Program-made: the position numbers and the translations under genes | Shown here: one piece after another, positions 14,402-22,588 of the stretch | Layout of the letters: every line of letters begins with the position of its first letter | Position numbering within the stretch: position 1 is the stretch's first letter | Notes under the pieces: generated by a model | What the model saw: the letters and a program-made list of their open reading frames with translations, nothing else | Told to the model about the DNA's origin: nothing | Databases searched by the model: none | Source of the DNA: Candidatus Delongbacteria bacterium | GTDB taxonomy: Bacteria > Delongbacteria > UBA4055 | Reading direction: 5' to 3' | Length of the DNA stretch: 23,242 nt | Assembly (NCBI GenBank): GCA_016938535.1 | Contig: JAFGUL010000181.1 | Location: 1 to 23,242 of the forward strand

Positions 14402-15256
14402 TTAAATTTTCTTCGATCTGTCAACTTCTAAGAATCTTTCCATTTTCTCTCTGTTCTCAAGGTCATCGTCGGATATGCCGCCTTCTCCGGGAGTAAGGAT
14501 CAGTTTCATAACATTCTCTTCTGAAATGTGCTTGTAATGATAATCTTCGACCGATCTTGCAAGATTCTTCCAGTTCCGCGCGTTCATTCTGATGCAGAAA
14601 GGGAAGAAAGTGTTCCTGCCTTTGAGTATGTTTGTGTTCAGCTCCTTCCTGTCCGAACTCGTGCCGCGGTATTCGATCTCCTGCCTGATCGCGTTGAATT
14701 CGCTTCCCGAGATACTGTAGTTTTTGTCCGAATATACTTTTGCACCCAGATACTTGACATAGTGAAGCGGGACTCCCCTTTTCACGCAGGTGAAAAGACA
14801 TGCCTGCTCCATTGCTCTCATTCCGAACGGGATCTCAGAAGGATAATCGTGAATAGAAACATCGAAATAATCCGAAATGCTGAAGACAGGCGCGTTCGGA
14901 ACGTAACCGGCGGAACCGTTTTTCCTTCCGCCTTCAAAAAGCCCGGTGAAAAATCCCGCCTTCTCCTTTGAAAGCCTCATCCATGACTGAACATGCCCGC
15001 AGGAAGAACACTTTTTATATACCTTAAGCCTTCTCGGTTCGATAAAAACATTCTGAAGAACATCCCAGTAGGTCATCTCAGCTCTTCCTTTTGATGTGTT
15101 AACGAGCATCCGGTCAGTAATTACTTTCTGGGCGGTCGAGGCTCCGACATCAACAGTATTATCTATCGAGTATTTCGCCGAGCAGATTTCGCATACTCCC
15201 GTTACGGAATATGTCATTTTTCTGCTGACTGACCTTATGGTAATAGTTTTTGCCAT
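14402..15256 (-). CDS. Unrecognised 284-residue protein with two CxxC pairs
   Basis: I do not recognise the family. CEIC (C22, C25) and CSSC (C83, C86) are probably one split zinc site in a small N-terminal domain that recalls zinc-ribbon sorting modules. The C-terminal two thirds are mixed alpha/beta without a known motif; FPFCIRMNARNWKNLARSVE (about 220-240) and an acidic tail follow. No signal peptide or membrane segment is seen, so it is likely cytoplasmic. No good ribosome site precedes ATG 15256. It starts back to back with the radical SAM gene and leads into the DUF456 gene. Confidence 0.75.
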   Translation of the reverse strand: MAKTITIRSVSRKMTYSVTGVCEICSAKYSIDNTVDVGASTAQKVITDRMLVNTSKGRAEMTYWDVLQNVFIEPRRLKVYKKCSSCGHVQSWMRLSKEKAGFFTGLFEGGRKNGSAGYVPNAPVFSISDYFDVSIHDYPSEIPFGMRAMEQACLFTCVKRGVPLHYVKYLGAKVYSDKNYSISGSEFNAIRQEIEYRGTSSDRKELNTNILKGRNTFFPFCIRMNARNWKNLARSVEDYHYKHISEENVMKLILTPGEGGISDDDLENREKMERFLEVDRSKKI

Positions 15257-15393
15257 ACTTGAATTTATATAATTTTCCCTTATAAATCAACCTGTTTTAT
15301 TCTTATATTCCCTTTACGAAAACGACCTTTACCGAAATAGAGGCTTCATCGGCACTCCACTACCACGCCAGGGAGTTCGCAACGAAGTGGGAC

Positions 15394-16200
15394 ATGAACA
15401 TCTACCGCGGCTGCGGGCACAGATGCAGATACTGTTTCGCCCAGTACACGCATTATTACCTGAACTCAGAGAATTTCTTCGATGAGATATTCGTCAAGAC
15501 CAACATTTCGGACGTGCTGGAAAAGGACATGTCGAAAAGATCGTGGGCGAACGAGCCCGTCAATATCTGCGGTGTCACGGACTGCTACCAGCCTGCCGAA
15601 GTAAAATATCAGCTCGTCCCGAAAGTGCTTAAAAGGTTCATTCAGCATAAGAATCCCATAGTGATCACTACCAAATCGAAGCTGATCGAGAGGGACTTCG
15701 ACCTGATAAAAGAACTGAATGCGGTCGCGGAGGTCAGGGTCGGCATTTCTGTAACTACGACGAACGAGAAGCTGAGAAAGGTACTTGAACCTTATGCCGC
15801 TCCGACCATCGACAGGTTCAAAGCCCTGGAAAAGTTCTCGAAGATCGGATGCAAAACGGCGGTACTTCTAATGCCCGTCATACCATACATGACCGATTTC
15901 AAGCCGAATCTGGATGAGATATTCAGGCTGACATGGAATTCGGGAGCAAGAAGACTTCTCGCATGGCCGCTTCATCTCAGAGGCAACACGAAAGGAATGT
16001 TCTTCAATTTCATCAAAGAGACTTATCCGCAGCTCTACCCCAAGTTCAGGGAAATGTACCCGGGAAGAAGCAGCAACGTCAAAAAAGAATATTTTAAATA
16101 TATAATGGATATGGTCTACGAACTGCGGTGCAAATACGGCCTTTTCAACCCCGGAGACGAGCCCGACGCCCCTCCCCTTCAGCCTACCCTTTTCGACTGA
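15394..16200 (+). CDS. Radical SAM protein, SPL/Rv2578c-like
   Basis: CGHRCRYC (C7, C11, C14) is the radical SAM CxxxCxxC motif that binds the [4Fe-4S] cluster. NICGVTDCYQPAE (about 57-69), VITTKSKLIERDFDLI (about 89-104) and VAEVRVGISVTTTNE (about 111-125) are conserved in SplB/Rv2578c-like proteins, and PLQPTLF is a typical C-terminal end. Function is probably in repair or modification of nucleic acid, but the substrate is not established for most members. The annotated ATG is simply the first standard start. The same frame remains open and clearly coding upstream (TEIEASSALHYHAREFATKW, about 15331-15390) back to a stop at 15283-15285, with no ATG, GTG or TTG. The true start is therefore further left and uses an unusual codon (ATT 15307, CTG 15292) or is altered. 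It ends 1 base short of the convergent MFS gene. Confidence 0.88.
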   Translation: MNIYRGCGHRCRYCFAQYTHYYLNSENFFDEIFVKTNISDVLEKDMSKRSWANEPVNICGVTDCYQPAEVKYQLVPKVLKRFIQHKNPIVITTKSKLIERDFDLIKELNAVAEVRVGISVTTTNEKLRKVLEPYAAPTIDRFKALEKFSKIGCKTAVLLMPVIPYMTDFKPNLDEIFRLTWNSGARRLLAWPLHLRGNTKGMFFNFIKETYPQLYPKFREMYPGRSSNVKKEYFKYIMDMVYELRCKYGLFNPGDEPDAPPLQPTLFD

Positions 16201-16201
16201 A

Positions 16202-17593
16202 TTATTTGAACATTCTTCCTGAATATTTCATTATCCTGACTTTCGCGAAATCGTTAAGGTGAGAAATAATGAGCATGAGCGGCTGGGCTTTCTTTTCGTA
16301 CACTCCTATGAGAGGTATTATTGCAGTAAGCCTCAGGACAGCGGTAAGACCGAATAGCACCTGCTCAGAATCAAGTTGCAGACCGAAAATGATCTTGGGG
16401 TCGGGAAGAAAAGTGCCCGACATCAGCATCGTGACGACCATGGCGAGACCGGCGACGGCGCTGTACATGCCCGAATATATCTGCTGTTTCCCCTGCGGAG
16501 CGACGGCTAGGACGAGGTTGGTTATGATGACGCCCGTTCCCGACCACATAATGCCCGAAGCGAAGGCTTCAATGAAGAGGAACCAGTAATTGTCAGCCGT
16601 AGCGAAAAGCCAGACCGCCGGGTTGACCGAGCCCAGGATGATCGCGATTATCATGGCGGGCTTGTTGCCGAAGCGGTCTATGAAGCGTCCCCACGGGCGG
16701 AGCATGATAAGAGAGCCGAAAGTGGCGAAAGTCCCGTATATCTGAAGTTCGATCATTGACATTTTAAAACCCGTTATCATGTACGGCTGCCAGAACGGCG
16801 CTCCGACCCCCACTGCGAGCATCCACCAGCATCCGAACAGCAGAAGCCTGTGAAAATTCTTATCTTTGAACGGGGAAAATACAAGCGCGGACGGCCTTTC
16901 CGTTTCGATCTTTTTCGGCCTTTCATGCTGCTTTTTGAGAAGCTTCAGACCGTAGATCCCGACTGCCGAGGCTGTTCCGAAAATGATCATATAGGCGTAA
17001 GGCAGATTGTCTTTATTTAAAAACCCTGAAAGATCCAGGGCCAGCTTCAGTTTTTCGGCAAGACTTCCTTTCCCGCTGTCGAAGAGATCTAAAAAGAAAC
17101 CGAAAGTGTATCCTGTCAGTATAGCCGCTATGGTAAGATATACCGACCTGTTGGAAAAGAACCTTCCCCTGAACCTTAAAGGCACAAGGTCCGATATCCA
17201 AGCTATCCACATGTTGCCCGAAATAGCCTGAAGCACAGTACTTATGAAACATACCGAGAGGAAAACGGCGATCGCCGCCTGACCTTCAAAAACGAAAGGA
17301 ATGACCGGGATAAAGAGCGTAAGGAACCTGCCGGCGAGGGCGTAGTTCACGGTCGTGTTCTTTCTGGAATCGAGATTTTTAGTGATAACTGAGGCCAGAG
17401 GCTGGAACATCTGGGAAAACTGTCCGATCGAGCTTAATATCCCGAACTGCAGCGGGGTCGCGTTCAGCATCAGCGCGAATTTGGTGATGAACACTGTTCC
17501 TATCGCCGACAGCGTTCCGTGTATCTGGGCGAAGATACCCTCTATTATCGATACTTTTATGGCGCCGCGAAGTCTTCCGCTTTCTTTATTCAT
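16202..17593 (-). CDS. MFS transporter
   Basis: The 463-residue protein shows about 12 hydrophobic helices and MFS landmarks: a loop after helix 2 with NLDSRKNT, DLVPLRFRGRFFSNR (about 136-150) between helices 4 and 5, a long charged central loop (LKLLKKQHERPKKIETERPS, about 216-235), and GRFIDRFGNKPAMI (about 301-314) repeating the loop signature in the second half. It is an inner-membrane permease; the substrate cannot be read, and no lactose-, sugar-phosphate- or drug-specific motif is clear. AGGGT precedes ATG 17593. It follows the SIMPL gene by 14 bases and probably shares its transcript. Confidence 0.9.
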   Translation of the reverse strand: MNKESGRLRGAIKVSIIEGIFAQIHGTLSAIGTVFITKFALMLNATPLQFGILSSIGQFSQMFQPLASVITKNLDSRKNTTVNYALAGRFLTLFIPVIPFVFEGQAAIAVFLSVCFISTVLQAISGNMWIAWISDLVPLRFRGRFFSNRSVYLTIAAILTGYTFGFFLDLFDSGKGSLAEKLKLALDLSGFLNKDNLPYAYMIIFGTASAVGIYGLKLLKKQHERPKKIETERPSALVFSPFKDKNFHRLLLFGCWWMLAVGVGAPFWQPYMITGFKMSMIELQIYGTFATFGSLIMLRPWGRFIDRFGNKPAMIIAIILGSVNPAVWLFATADNYWFLFIEAFASGIMWSGTGVIITNLVLAVAPQGKQQIYSGMYSAVAGLAMVVTMLMSGTFLPDPKIIFGLQLDSEQVLFGLTAVLRLTAIIPLIGVYEKKAQPLMLIISHLNDFAKVRIMKYSGRMFK

Positions 17594-17607
17594 TTTACCC
17601 TGAAAGA

Positions 17608-18327
17608 TCAGTCTGAAAGATAGTATTCGACCGTAGAAACGACCCTCACTTTCTTGATGTGCGGATTATTGCGGTCCCTTGATTCAATGCTGAACTGCCC
17701 CTGATTAGCGCTCTTTATCTTACCAAGCTTACTTTCGGAATCTTTCGCGAACTTCAAAGCGACCTCCCTCGCGTTCCTGGTGGCCTCTTCTATCATGGCG
17801 GGTTTGATCTCGTTCAGTCCTGTGAAAATATATTCGGTCTGCGCCTGGTAGTCAGATCCGGTCAGAACTATTCCCTGCTTGCCCAGACCCGACAGCTCGG
17901 CCGAGACTTTTCTTACAGCTTCGATTTTCTTTGAGTACACTGTGACAGTCTGAACTGCCGTATATCTGAACTCAGCTTTTTCGTTGCCGCCCCACTGCTG
18001 CGCGGATTTATCCGTGATCGAAGGAGAAGAGAATGTTATCTCGGCGGGGTCTATTCCTTTTTCTGTCAAAAATTTCTTTATCATCGAATTGCTGCGGTCG
18101 ATCGAGTTGTATAGCTCCTCGAGCTTATTTTCGGCTGTGATGAACTGTATAGGCCATATCACGATGTCCGCGGGGATCTCTCTTTCCGCCAGACCTTTGA
18201 CGGTAACGCTTCTTTCCATCATCTTGAATTTAACTAAAGAACTGCCCAACATGAAACCCATTACCGATAACCCCAGAAACACTGAAATTCCGAGTATTAA
18301 AGCCGGCAGACCGTTATTCTTTATCAT
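17608..18327 (-). CDS. SIMPL-domain (DUF541) envelope protein
   Basis: An N-terminal membrane helix (about 8-30, ALILGISVFLGLSVMGFMLG) is followed by the SIMPL domain: RSVTVKGLAEREIPADIVIW (about 39-58), SNSMIKKFLTEKGID (about 79-93), a YTAVQTVTVYS strand and the end strand VRVVSTVEYYLSD. It is probably a membrane-tethered periplasmic protein. SIMPL proteins are linked to envelope and oxidative-stress functions, but their biochemical role is not general knowledge. AGGAG lies eight bases before ATG 18327. It sits between the hybrid kinase (17 bases upstream) and the MFS gene. Confidence 0.88.
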   Translation of the reverse strand: MIKNNGLPALILGISVFLGLSVMGFMLGSSLVKFKMMERSVTVKGLAEREIPADIVIWPIQFITAENKLEELYNSIDRSNSMIKKFLTEKGIDPAEITFSSPSITDKSAQQWGGNEKAEFRYTAVQTVTVYSKKIEAVRKVSAELSGLGKQGIVLTGSDYQAQTEYIFTGLNEIKPAMIEEATRNAREVALKFAKDSESKLGKIKSANQGQFSIESRDRNNPHIKKVRVVSTVEYYLSD

Positions 18328-18344
18328 ACAATATCTCCTGTATA

Positions 18345-19907
18345 TTAAAATTCCTGAGCATAAGGGAATATTTCTGCAATACTTTTCGTCAGTTCACCCA
18401 CTCTGAAAGGTTTTTGAATGAATCCCTTCGCTCCTTTTTTCATCAGTTCCTGAGCTTCTCCTGTCATGCTGTATCCCGATGAAAGAAGTACTCTGACCCC
18501 GGGATCTATTTCCTGCAGGGCCGTAAAGGTGTCGGAACCGTTCATATGAGGCATTACCATGTCAAGTATCACGAGATCTATATTTTCCCAGTTCTTCCTG
18601 AAGAGTTCAACAGCCTCTCTGCTGTCAGTGTGTACCCAAACGGAATGACCTTTCATTTCCAGCATCTCTTTCACCAGCCTGCAGACGATCTCCTCGTCGT
18701 CTACTATCAGAAATCTCAGTTTTCCGGACAGATCCGCACTTCCGTCAGACTTCTCTTCCTTTGCATCGCGGACCGGTGCTGCAGCAGGCAGAAATATCCT
18801 TACAGAAGTACCTTTGCCGATCCCGCTCTCAACTTCTATTGTTCCTTTATGATTTTTCACGGTACCGTAGACCGCGGCCAGACCCATTCCTGTACCTTTT
18901 CCCACCTCTTTTGTCGTGAAGAACGGCTCGAACATTCTTTTCTGAGTTTCTTCCGTCATTCCTGTGCCTGTATCTGAAACAGTTATTTCAACATATTTTC
19001 CCGGTATGATCTTTTCAGTGGTTCTGCTGCAGAAGCCGTCGTCCAGATCAGTTATTCTCGTTTCAAAGGTAAGCGATCCGCCTTTAGGCATAGCGTCCCT
19101 GGAGTTCAATGCAAGATTTAAAATAGCGTTCTGTAATTGGGCCGGATCTCCTGTAGTCACCGGCGGATAGGCTTTGAATATCTGCTGGAGAGTTATTCTT
19201 TTATCGATCGAGTGCTGAAGAAGTGAGATCACTTCCATTATCGTATGGTGAATATCGACTTCGACTGACAGATATTTTCCTTTTCTTGCGAAAGCCAGGA
19301 GTTTGCCGGTAAGGTCGGCTGAATGCCTGGCGGCGATAAGTATGTTTTCAACATAATGTGTCAGTCTGTAATCATCTTTCAGCTCGTATTTCAGCAGATC
19401 GGCGAAACCTATGATCCCGGTAAGCTGGTTATTAAAGTCGTGAGCTATACCTCCGGCAAGCTGGCCTATGGCCTGTATCTTTTCAGACTGGTGGAGCCTG
19501 CTTTCAAGATGAAGTCTTTCTGCCTCCTGCTTCTTAACATCAGTAATATCGTAAAAACAAACCTGTATCGCATCCTGACCCGTTTTTTCGTCGGTATAAA
19601 GATAACTGTTGTGAATTCCCCATTTTTCTTTTCCTTTAAGCGTTTTCAGACCGTATTCCATGCGCGATACGCTTTTATTAGCTTTCAGTTCAGATCTGAT
19701 CCTTCCTTTCTTTCCCGTGTAAATGAATAATTCCTCTATCTTTCTGCCGATGACAGATTCAGGGCTTTCGAACATTCCTTCAAGTTCAAAAAAATCAAAA
19801 GTTATCCTGTCGAAAGACAGTACCGTTCCGTCGAACAGATATGAATAAAAACCAAGCCTAGCCAGTTTAATGCCTTCCATCATCCTCTTGTCTATATTTT
19901 TATCCAT
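18345..19907 (-). CDS. Hybrid sensor histidine kinase: PAS, HisKA, HATPase, receiver
   Basis: The 520-residue protein has no membrane segment, so it senses in the cytoplasm. An N-terminal PAS-like sensor (about 10-125, ending FYDITDVKKQEAE) leads to the HisKA box AGGIAHDFNN with H156 as phospho-acceptor. The ATP-binding domain has NLALNSRD (N268), SDTGTGM (D312) and GKGTGMGLAAVYG (about 337-349). After a short linker, a receiver domain (about 398-515) has acidic DDEE (403-406), phospho-acceptor D449 in VILDMVMP, S476/S477 and K499. The receiver follows the kinase in one chain and no separate regulator lies nearby, so output probably goes to a distant response regulator or by phosphorelay. GGAG precedes ATG 19907. 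The HDFNN box is typical of kinases common in deltaproteobacteria and FCB bacteria. Confidence 0.93.
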   Translation of the reverse strand: MDKNIDKRMMEGIKLARLGFYSYLFDGTVLSFDRITFDFFELEGMFESPESVIGRKIEELFIYTGKKGRIRSELKANKSVSRMEYGLKTLKGKEKWGIHNSYLYTDEKTGQDAIQVCFYDITDVKKQEAERLHLESRLHQSEKIQAIGQLAGGIAHDFNNQLTGIIGFADLLKYELKDDYRLTHYVENILIAARHSADLTGKLLAFARKGKYLSVEVDIHHTIMEVISLLQHSIDKRITLQQIFKAYPPVTTGDPAQLQNAILNLALNSRDAMPKGGSLTFETRITDLDDGFCSRTTEKIIPGKYVEITVSDTGTGMTEETQKRMFEPFFTTKEVGKGTGMGLAAVYGTVKNHKGTIEVESGIGKGTSVRIFLPAAAPVRDAKEEKSDGSADLSGKLRFLIVDDEEIVCRLVKEMLEMKGHSVWVHTDSREAVELFRKNWENIDLVILDMVMPHMNGSDTFTALQEIDPGVRVLLSSGYSMTGEAQELMKKGAKGFIQKPFRVGELTKSIAEIFPYAQEF

Positions 19908-19938
19908 ATTGCGCTCCGTATATATTACTTACTAAAAA

Positions 19939-21186
19939 CTATATGTGTCCTTTTTTATTTCCGGGTTCAAATCTCTTTTCCATTTTCCACAGCGAAGCGG
20001 TTTCTTCAACTGAGCTCCAGAATCCGGCGGTTATTCCCGCCTGATACACAGCCCCGAGCACGGTAGCCTCGCTGACGGATGGTCTTTCTACCGGAATACC
20101 TAGAATGTCAGCCTGAAACTGACACAAATGACCGCTTTTCGTCATTCCGCCGTCTACCCTGAGACAGTCAACTTTAATTCCCGAAAGCTTTTCCATTCTT
20201 TTAATTATGTCATGAGTTCTTCTGGCGGTTTCTTCAATGACCGCCTCCGACCTGCGATCACCTTCAGTTTCATAAAAGCCTTCCAGTCCGTAAATACGGT
20301 CGGATCTGTTCCCCCATAATAAGGTCGAATAAAGACCTCCTCCGGGAAGTGCGTAGATGTTCCCGGAGTTCATTACGGCAAAGCACCCGGTCCCGTAGGT
20401 TACCTTCACCATCCCTTTCTTCACGCAGCCCTGCCCGAGCATGGCCGCCATCTGGTCACCGAGCATTCCGGTTACCGGTATCTGCAGACCGCCAAACAGT
20501 TCTTTGCCGGTGTATCCGTAAATTTCACCCGTACCCTTAATTTCCGGAAGAATACAGCGAGGTATGCCGAGTATTTTAAGGGTTTCAGTATCATAGTCCA
20601 GCGTTTCGGCGTTTTGAAGCTGTGTAACGGACATGTTCGAATGGTCGGTGAAATGGGCTCTTCCGCCGGTCAGCTTCCACAACAGCCAGCTGTTCACAGT
20701 TCCGAAAACGGCCTCTTCCTTTTCGACGCCGCTCATTACGGCGGGATCGTTCCTCAAAAGCCATGTCAGGATCATTGCCGAAGTGTTCGGGATCGTGAAC
20801 ATTCCCGTGCGCTCAACAGCTTCCTGTCCGAGTTTAGCGCTTACCGGTCCGCATAAACTTTCCGCGCGCTTGTCCAGCCATGTGACGGCGTTCCCGTACG
20901 GCCTGCCTGTCTTTTTATTCCACAGAACGGCGGTCTCGCGCTGGTTCGCTATACCGATCGCAGCTATTTCGGACGGCCTGATCCCGCTTTTAGAGAAAGT
21001 GTCTTCAACAACCCGCAAAACTGTCCGCCATAATGCTTCGGGACCCTGTTCAGCTCTGCCTTCCGCGGGGATGATCATTTCAAGTTCACCTGTGCCGAAT
21101 CCGCTCTGTCCGCCTTTTCTGTCAACGATCATTACTTTTACTAAAGAAGTTCCGCAGTCAATTCCTAAAATATATTTTTCATCCAT
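19939..21186 (-). CDS. Glycerol-kinase-like FGGY carbohydrate kinase with internal deletion; probably defective
   Basis: Residues below are counted from GTG 21195. The FGGY N-terminal half is complete and GlpK-like: GIDCGTSLVKV (about 11-21), NQRETAVLWNKKTGRPYGNA, FGTVNSWLLWKLTGG (about 164-178), and GDQMAAMLGQ with the catalytic Asp D247. The second ATP-binding domain is broken. YGTGCF (267-272) is present, but after GLEG (303-306) the sequence goes almost straight to EETARRTHDIIKRM and DGGMTKSGHLCQFQADILG. E. coli GlpK has about 80 residues there against about 20 here, so roughly 60 are missing in frame. The lost stretch includes the part corresponding to GlpK's AGASIQW and AFTGLGAPYW, which helps bind ATP. 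The polyol-contacting Tyr in GlpK's DAYFSG segment is also not conserved (IPNTSA here). ATG 21186 is chosen because AAGG lies 8 bases upstream; GTG 21195 has no ribosome site. Confidence 0.85.
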   Translation of the reverse strand: MDEKYILGIDCGTSLVKVMIVDRKGGQSGFGTGELEMIIPAEGRAEQGPEALWRTVLRVVEDTFSKSGIRPSEIAAIGIANQRETAVLWNKKTGRPYGNAVTWLDKRAESLCGPVSAKLGQEAVERTGMFTIPNTSAMILTWLLRNDPAVMSGVEKEEAVFGTVNSWLLWKLTGGRAHFTDHSNMSVTQLQNAETLDYDTETLKILGIPRCILPEIKGTGEIYGYTGKELFGGLQIPVTGMLGDQMAAMLGQGCVKKGMVKVTYGTGCFAVMNSGNIYALPGGGLYSTLLWGNRSDRIYGLEGFYETEGDRRSEAVIEETARRTHDIIKRMEKLSGIKVDCLRVDGGMTKSGHLCQFQADILGIPVERPSVSEATVLGAVYQAGITAGFWSSVEETASLWKMEKRFEPGNKKGHI

Positions 21187-21221
21187 TACCGGCACCTTAA
21201 ATTAATACAATACTGAAATTT

Positions 21222-21932
21222 TTATTCAGGAAATGATATTTCAGGAAAACTTTCAAAACCCGGTTTTGCAAATAACCATCCCTGATATATCTTAATACCC
21301 TGTTTTTTAAGAAATTCATACTCTTCTTTTTTCTCAACTCCCTCAGCCAGAATATCTATACCCAGATCAAAACATATACTGCATATAGCTCTGATTATAG
21401 ACTGTCTTACACCATCCTGATGAATATTCTGAATTAAATGTATGTCTAATTTTATAAGGTCAGGTAAGATATCAGCAAGCATGTTCAATCCGGCATATCC
21501 CGAACCGAAATCGTCGATAGCGATCGTAACCCCTGCTCGGCGAAGTTTACTCAGCACTTTTGAGAACTCTTCAGACCGGTCAATGATCTCACTTTCAAGA
21601 ATCTCGACAACTATCTGCTTTGCAGTAAGCCCGTTCTCCTGAGCAGCTCTGACAGTATCTTCAACATATCTGCCATTTTCAAAAAGCATAGATCCCATCG
21701 TAAAGTTTAAATTCAGACTGCATTTAAGTCCCATTTTTGCTGCGAGATTGATAGCCCGTTCTCTGCTCTTCTGATCAAACTCCATCATCTCATCGTTATC
21801 AACTTCCTTAAAAACAAATGCGGGCGGTTCGTTATGAGGTCCTCTTAATAACACTTCATATGAAATTATCTTTCCTGTATCAGTGTCAATGATCGGCTGA
21901 AAAGCATGCGTGAACTCGATCCCTGATTTCAT
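21222..21932 (-). CDS. EAL-domain cyclic-di-GMP phosphodiesterase, coupled to BLUF
   Basis: The 236-residue protein is a stand-alone EAL domain that hydrolyses c-di-GMP to pGpG. From ATG 21932, the EAL signature is SYEVLLRG (E26; EVL variant). SLNLNFT, VVEILESE (E110), IDDFGSGYAGLN (D140, D141), IKLDIHLI (K161), LAEGVE (E197) and YQGWLFAKP (Q217) are all present, so the metal-binding and catalytic set is complete. ATG 21932 is preferred: GGAGG (21938-21942) is well placed and the ATGA overlaps the BLUF stop by four bases. An upstream ATG at 21944 has a poor spacing. In E. coli BluF and Klebsiella BlrP1, BLUF and EAL are one chain; here they are two coupled genes. Confidence 0.92.
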   Translation of the reverse strand: MKSGIEFTHAFQPIIDTDTGKIISYEVLLRGPHNEPPAFVFKEVDNDEMMEFDQKSRERAINLAAKMGLKCSLNLNFTMGSMLFENGRYVEDTVRAAQENGLTAKQIVVEILESEIIDRSEEFSKVLSKLRRAGVTIAIDDFGSGYAGLNMLADILPDLIKLDIHLIQNIHQDGVRQSIIRAICSICFDLGIDILAEGVEKKEEYEFLKKQGIKIYQGWLFAKPGFESFPEISFPE

Positions 21933-22375
21933 TCCAGCCTCCATCTTCCTTCTGCAAAAGCTATCAGTATTTTTTTCGCTCTGCCTTCATCAAGATCGGT
22001 CAGACAGCTGCTTCCATGAAAAAAATCATTCAAACCGTCAATTTTCATCAATTCACTCTTGGAAAGCGATGCGTAACCCATGCTCCAGTCTTTAAACTTT
22101 CTTTCAGGTATAGCTTCATTCACGATTTTTACGATATCAGTGTGGCGTTTATCTTTTGAAATTGTTTTAAAAAGTTTATTCAGCTCTTCTTCATCACCTT
22201 CCAGGACCTGCAGAAAACTGCCGCTGTCAAAAAGGAGCATTCCGGTTACATTGACCGCTTTGTTGTTCTTTCTGGCAAATTTCAGGATATCTAAAATATC
22301 CTTCTCGGTTATACCCTTTTCCGACCTGCTTGCGTATATTAAATGTGATAGGTTTTTTTCTTCTTCGATCACCAT
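21929..22375 (-). CDS. BLUF blue-light photoreceptor (FAD)
   Basis: The 148-residue protein is a single BLUF domain. LIYAS has Y14, NN has N38, SFLQVLEG has Q56, and WSMGYA has W97 and M99. The spacings Tyr-Asn 24, Asn-Gln 18, Gln-Trp 41 and Trp-Met 2 match AppA Tyr21, Asn45, Gln63, Trp104 and Met106, so flavin binding and the light-driven hydrogen-bond switch should be intact. The C-terminal 45 residues form the usual capping helices, long enough to contact a partner. The EAL gene overlaps its stop, so the partner is very probably that phosphodiesterase. ATG 22375 follows GGAGG by nine bases, and a candidate extended -10 promoter lies about 100 bases upstream. Confidence 0.92.
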   Translation of the reverse strand: MVIEEEKNLSHLIYASRSEKGITEKDILDILKFARKNNKAVNVTGMLLFDSGSFLQVLEGDEEELNKLFKTISKDKRHTDIVKIVNEAIPERKFKDWSMGYASLSKSELMKIDGLNDFFHGSSCLTDLDEGRAKKILIAFAEGRWRLE

Positions 22376-22473
22376 GTATCCATTCCTCCGTAAGAAATGA
22401 TTATAGTTTTCTTTTAAAAACTTGCATAATGAATTTACCTTCAGGATACTGAAAAGTCAATTTTAAAATCAAT

Positions 22474-22482
22474 ATTATATCA
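22474..22482 (-). promoter_or_regulatory. Extended -10 promoter candidate for the BLUF-EAL operon
   Basis: On the minus strand TGATATAAT is a perfect extended -10 (TGnTATAAT), about 100 bases before the BLUF start. No good -35 is visible at 17 bases, as is common for extended -10 promoters. The region between the two divergent genes (22376-22588) otherwise holds a TATAAT on the + strand at 22542-22547, 42 bases before mpl, which may be its -10. Confidence 0.4.
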
Positions 22483-22588
22483 TCCAAATCTGTATTTCAT
22501 TCCCTTTTGAACAGGAAAATACGGAAAATTTTCCATTGGCTTATAATCTTAATAGTTTTTACATTACATCTGAATAAATGGAGTTATT

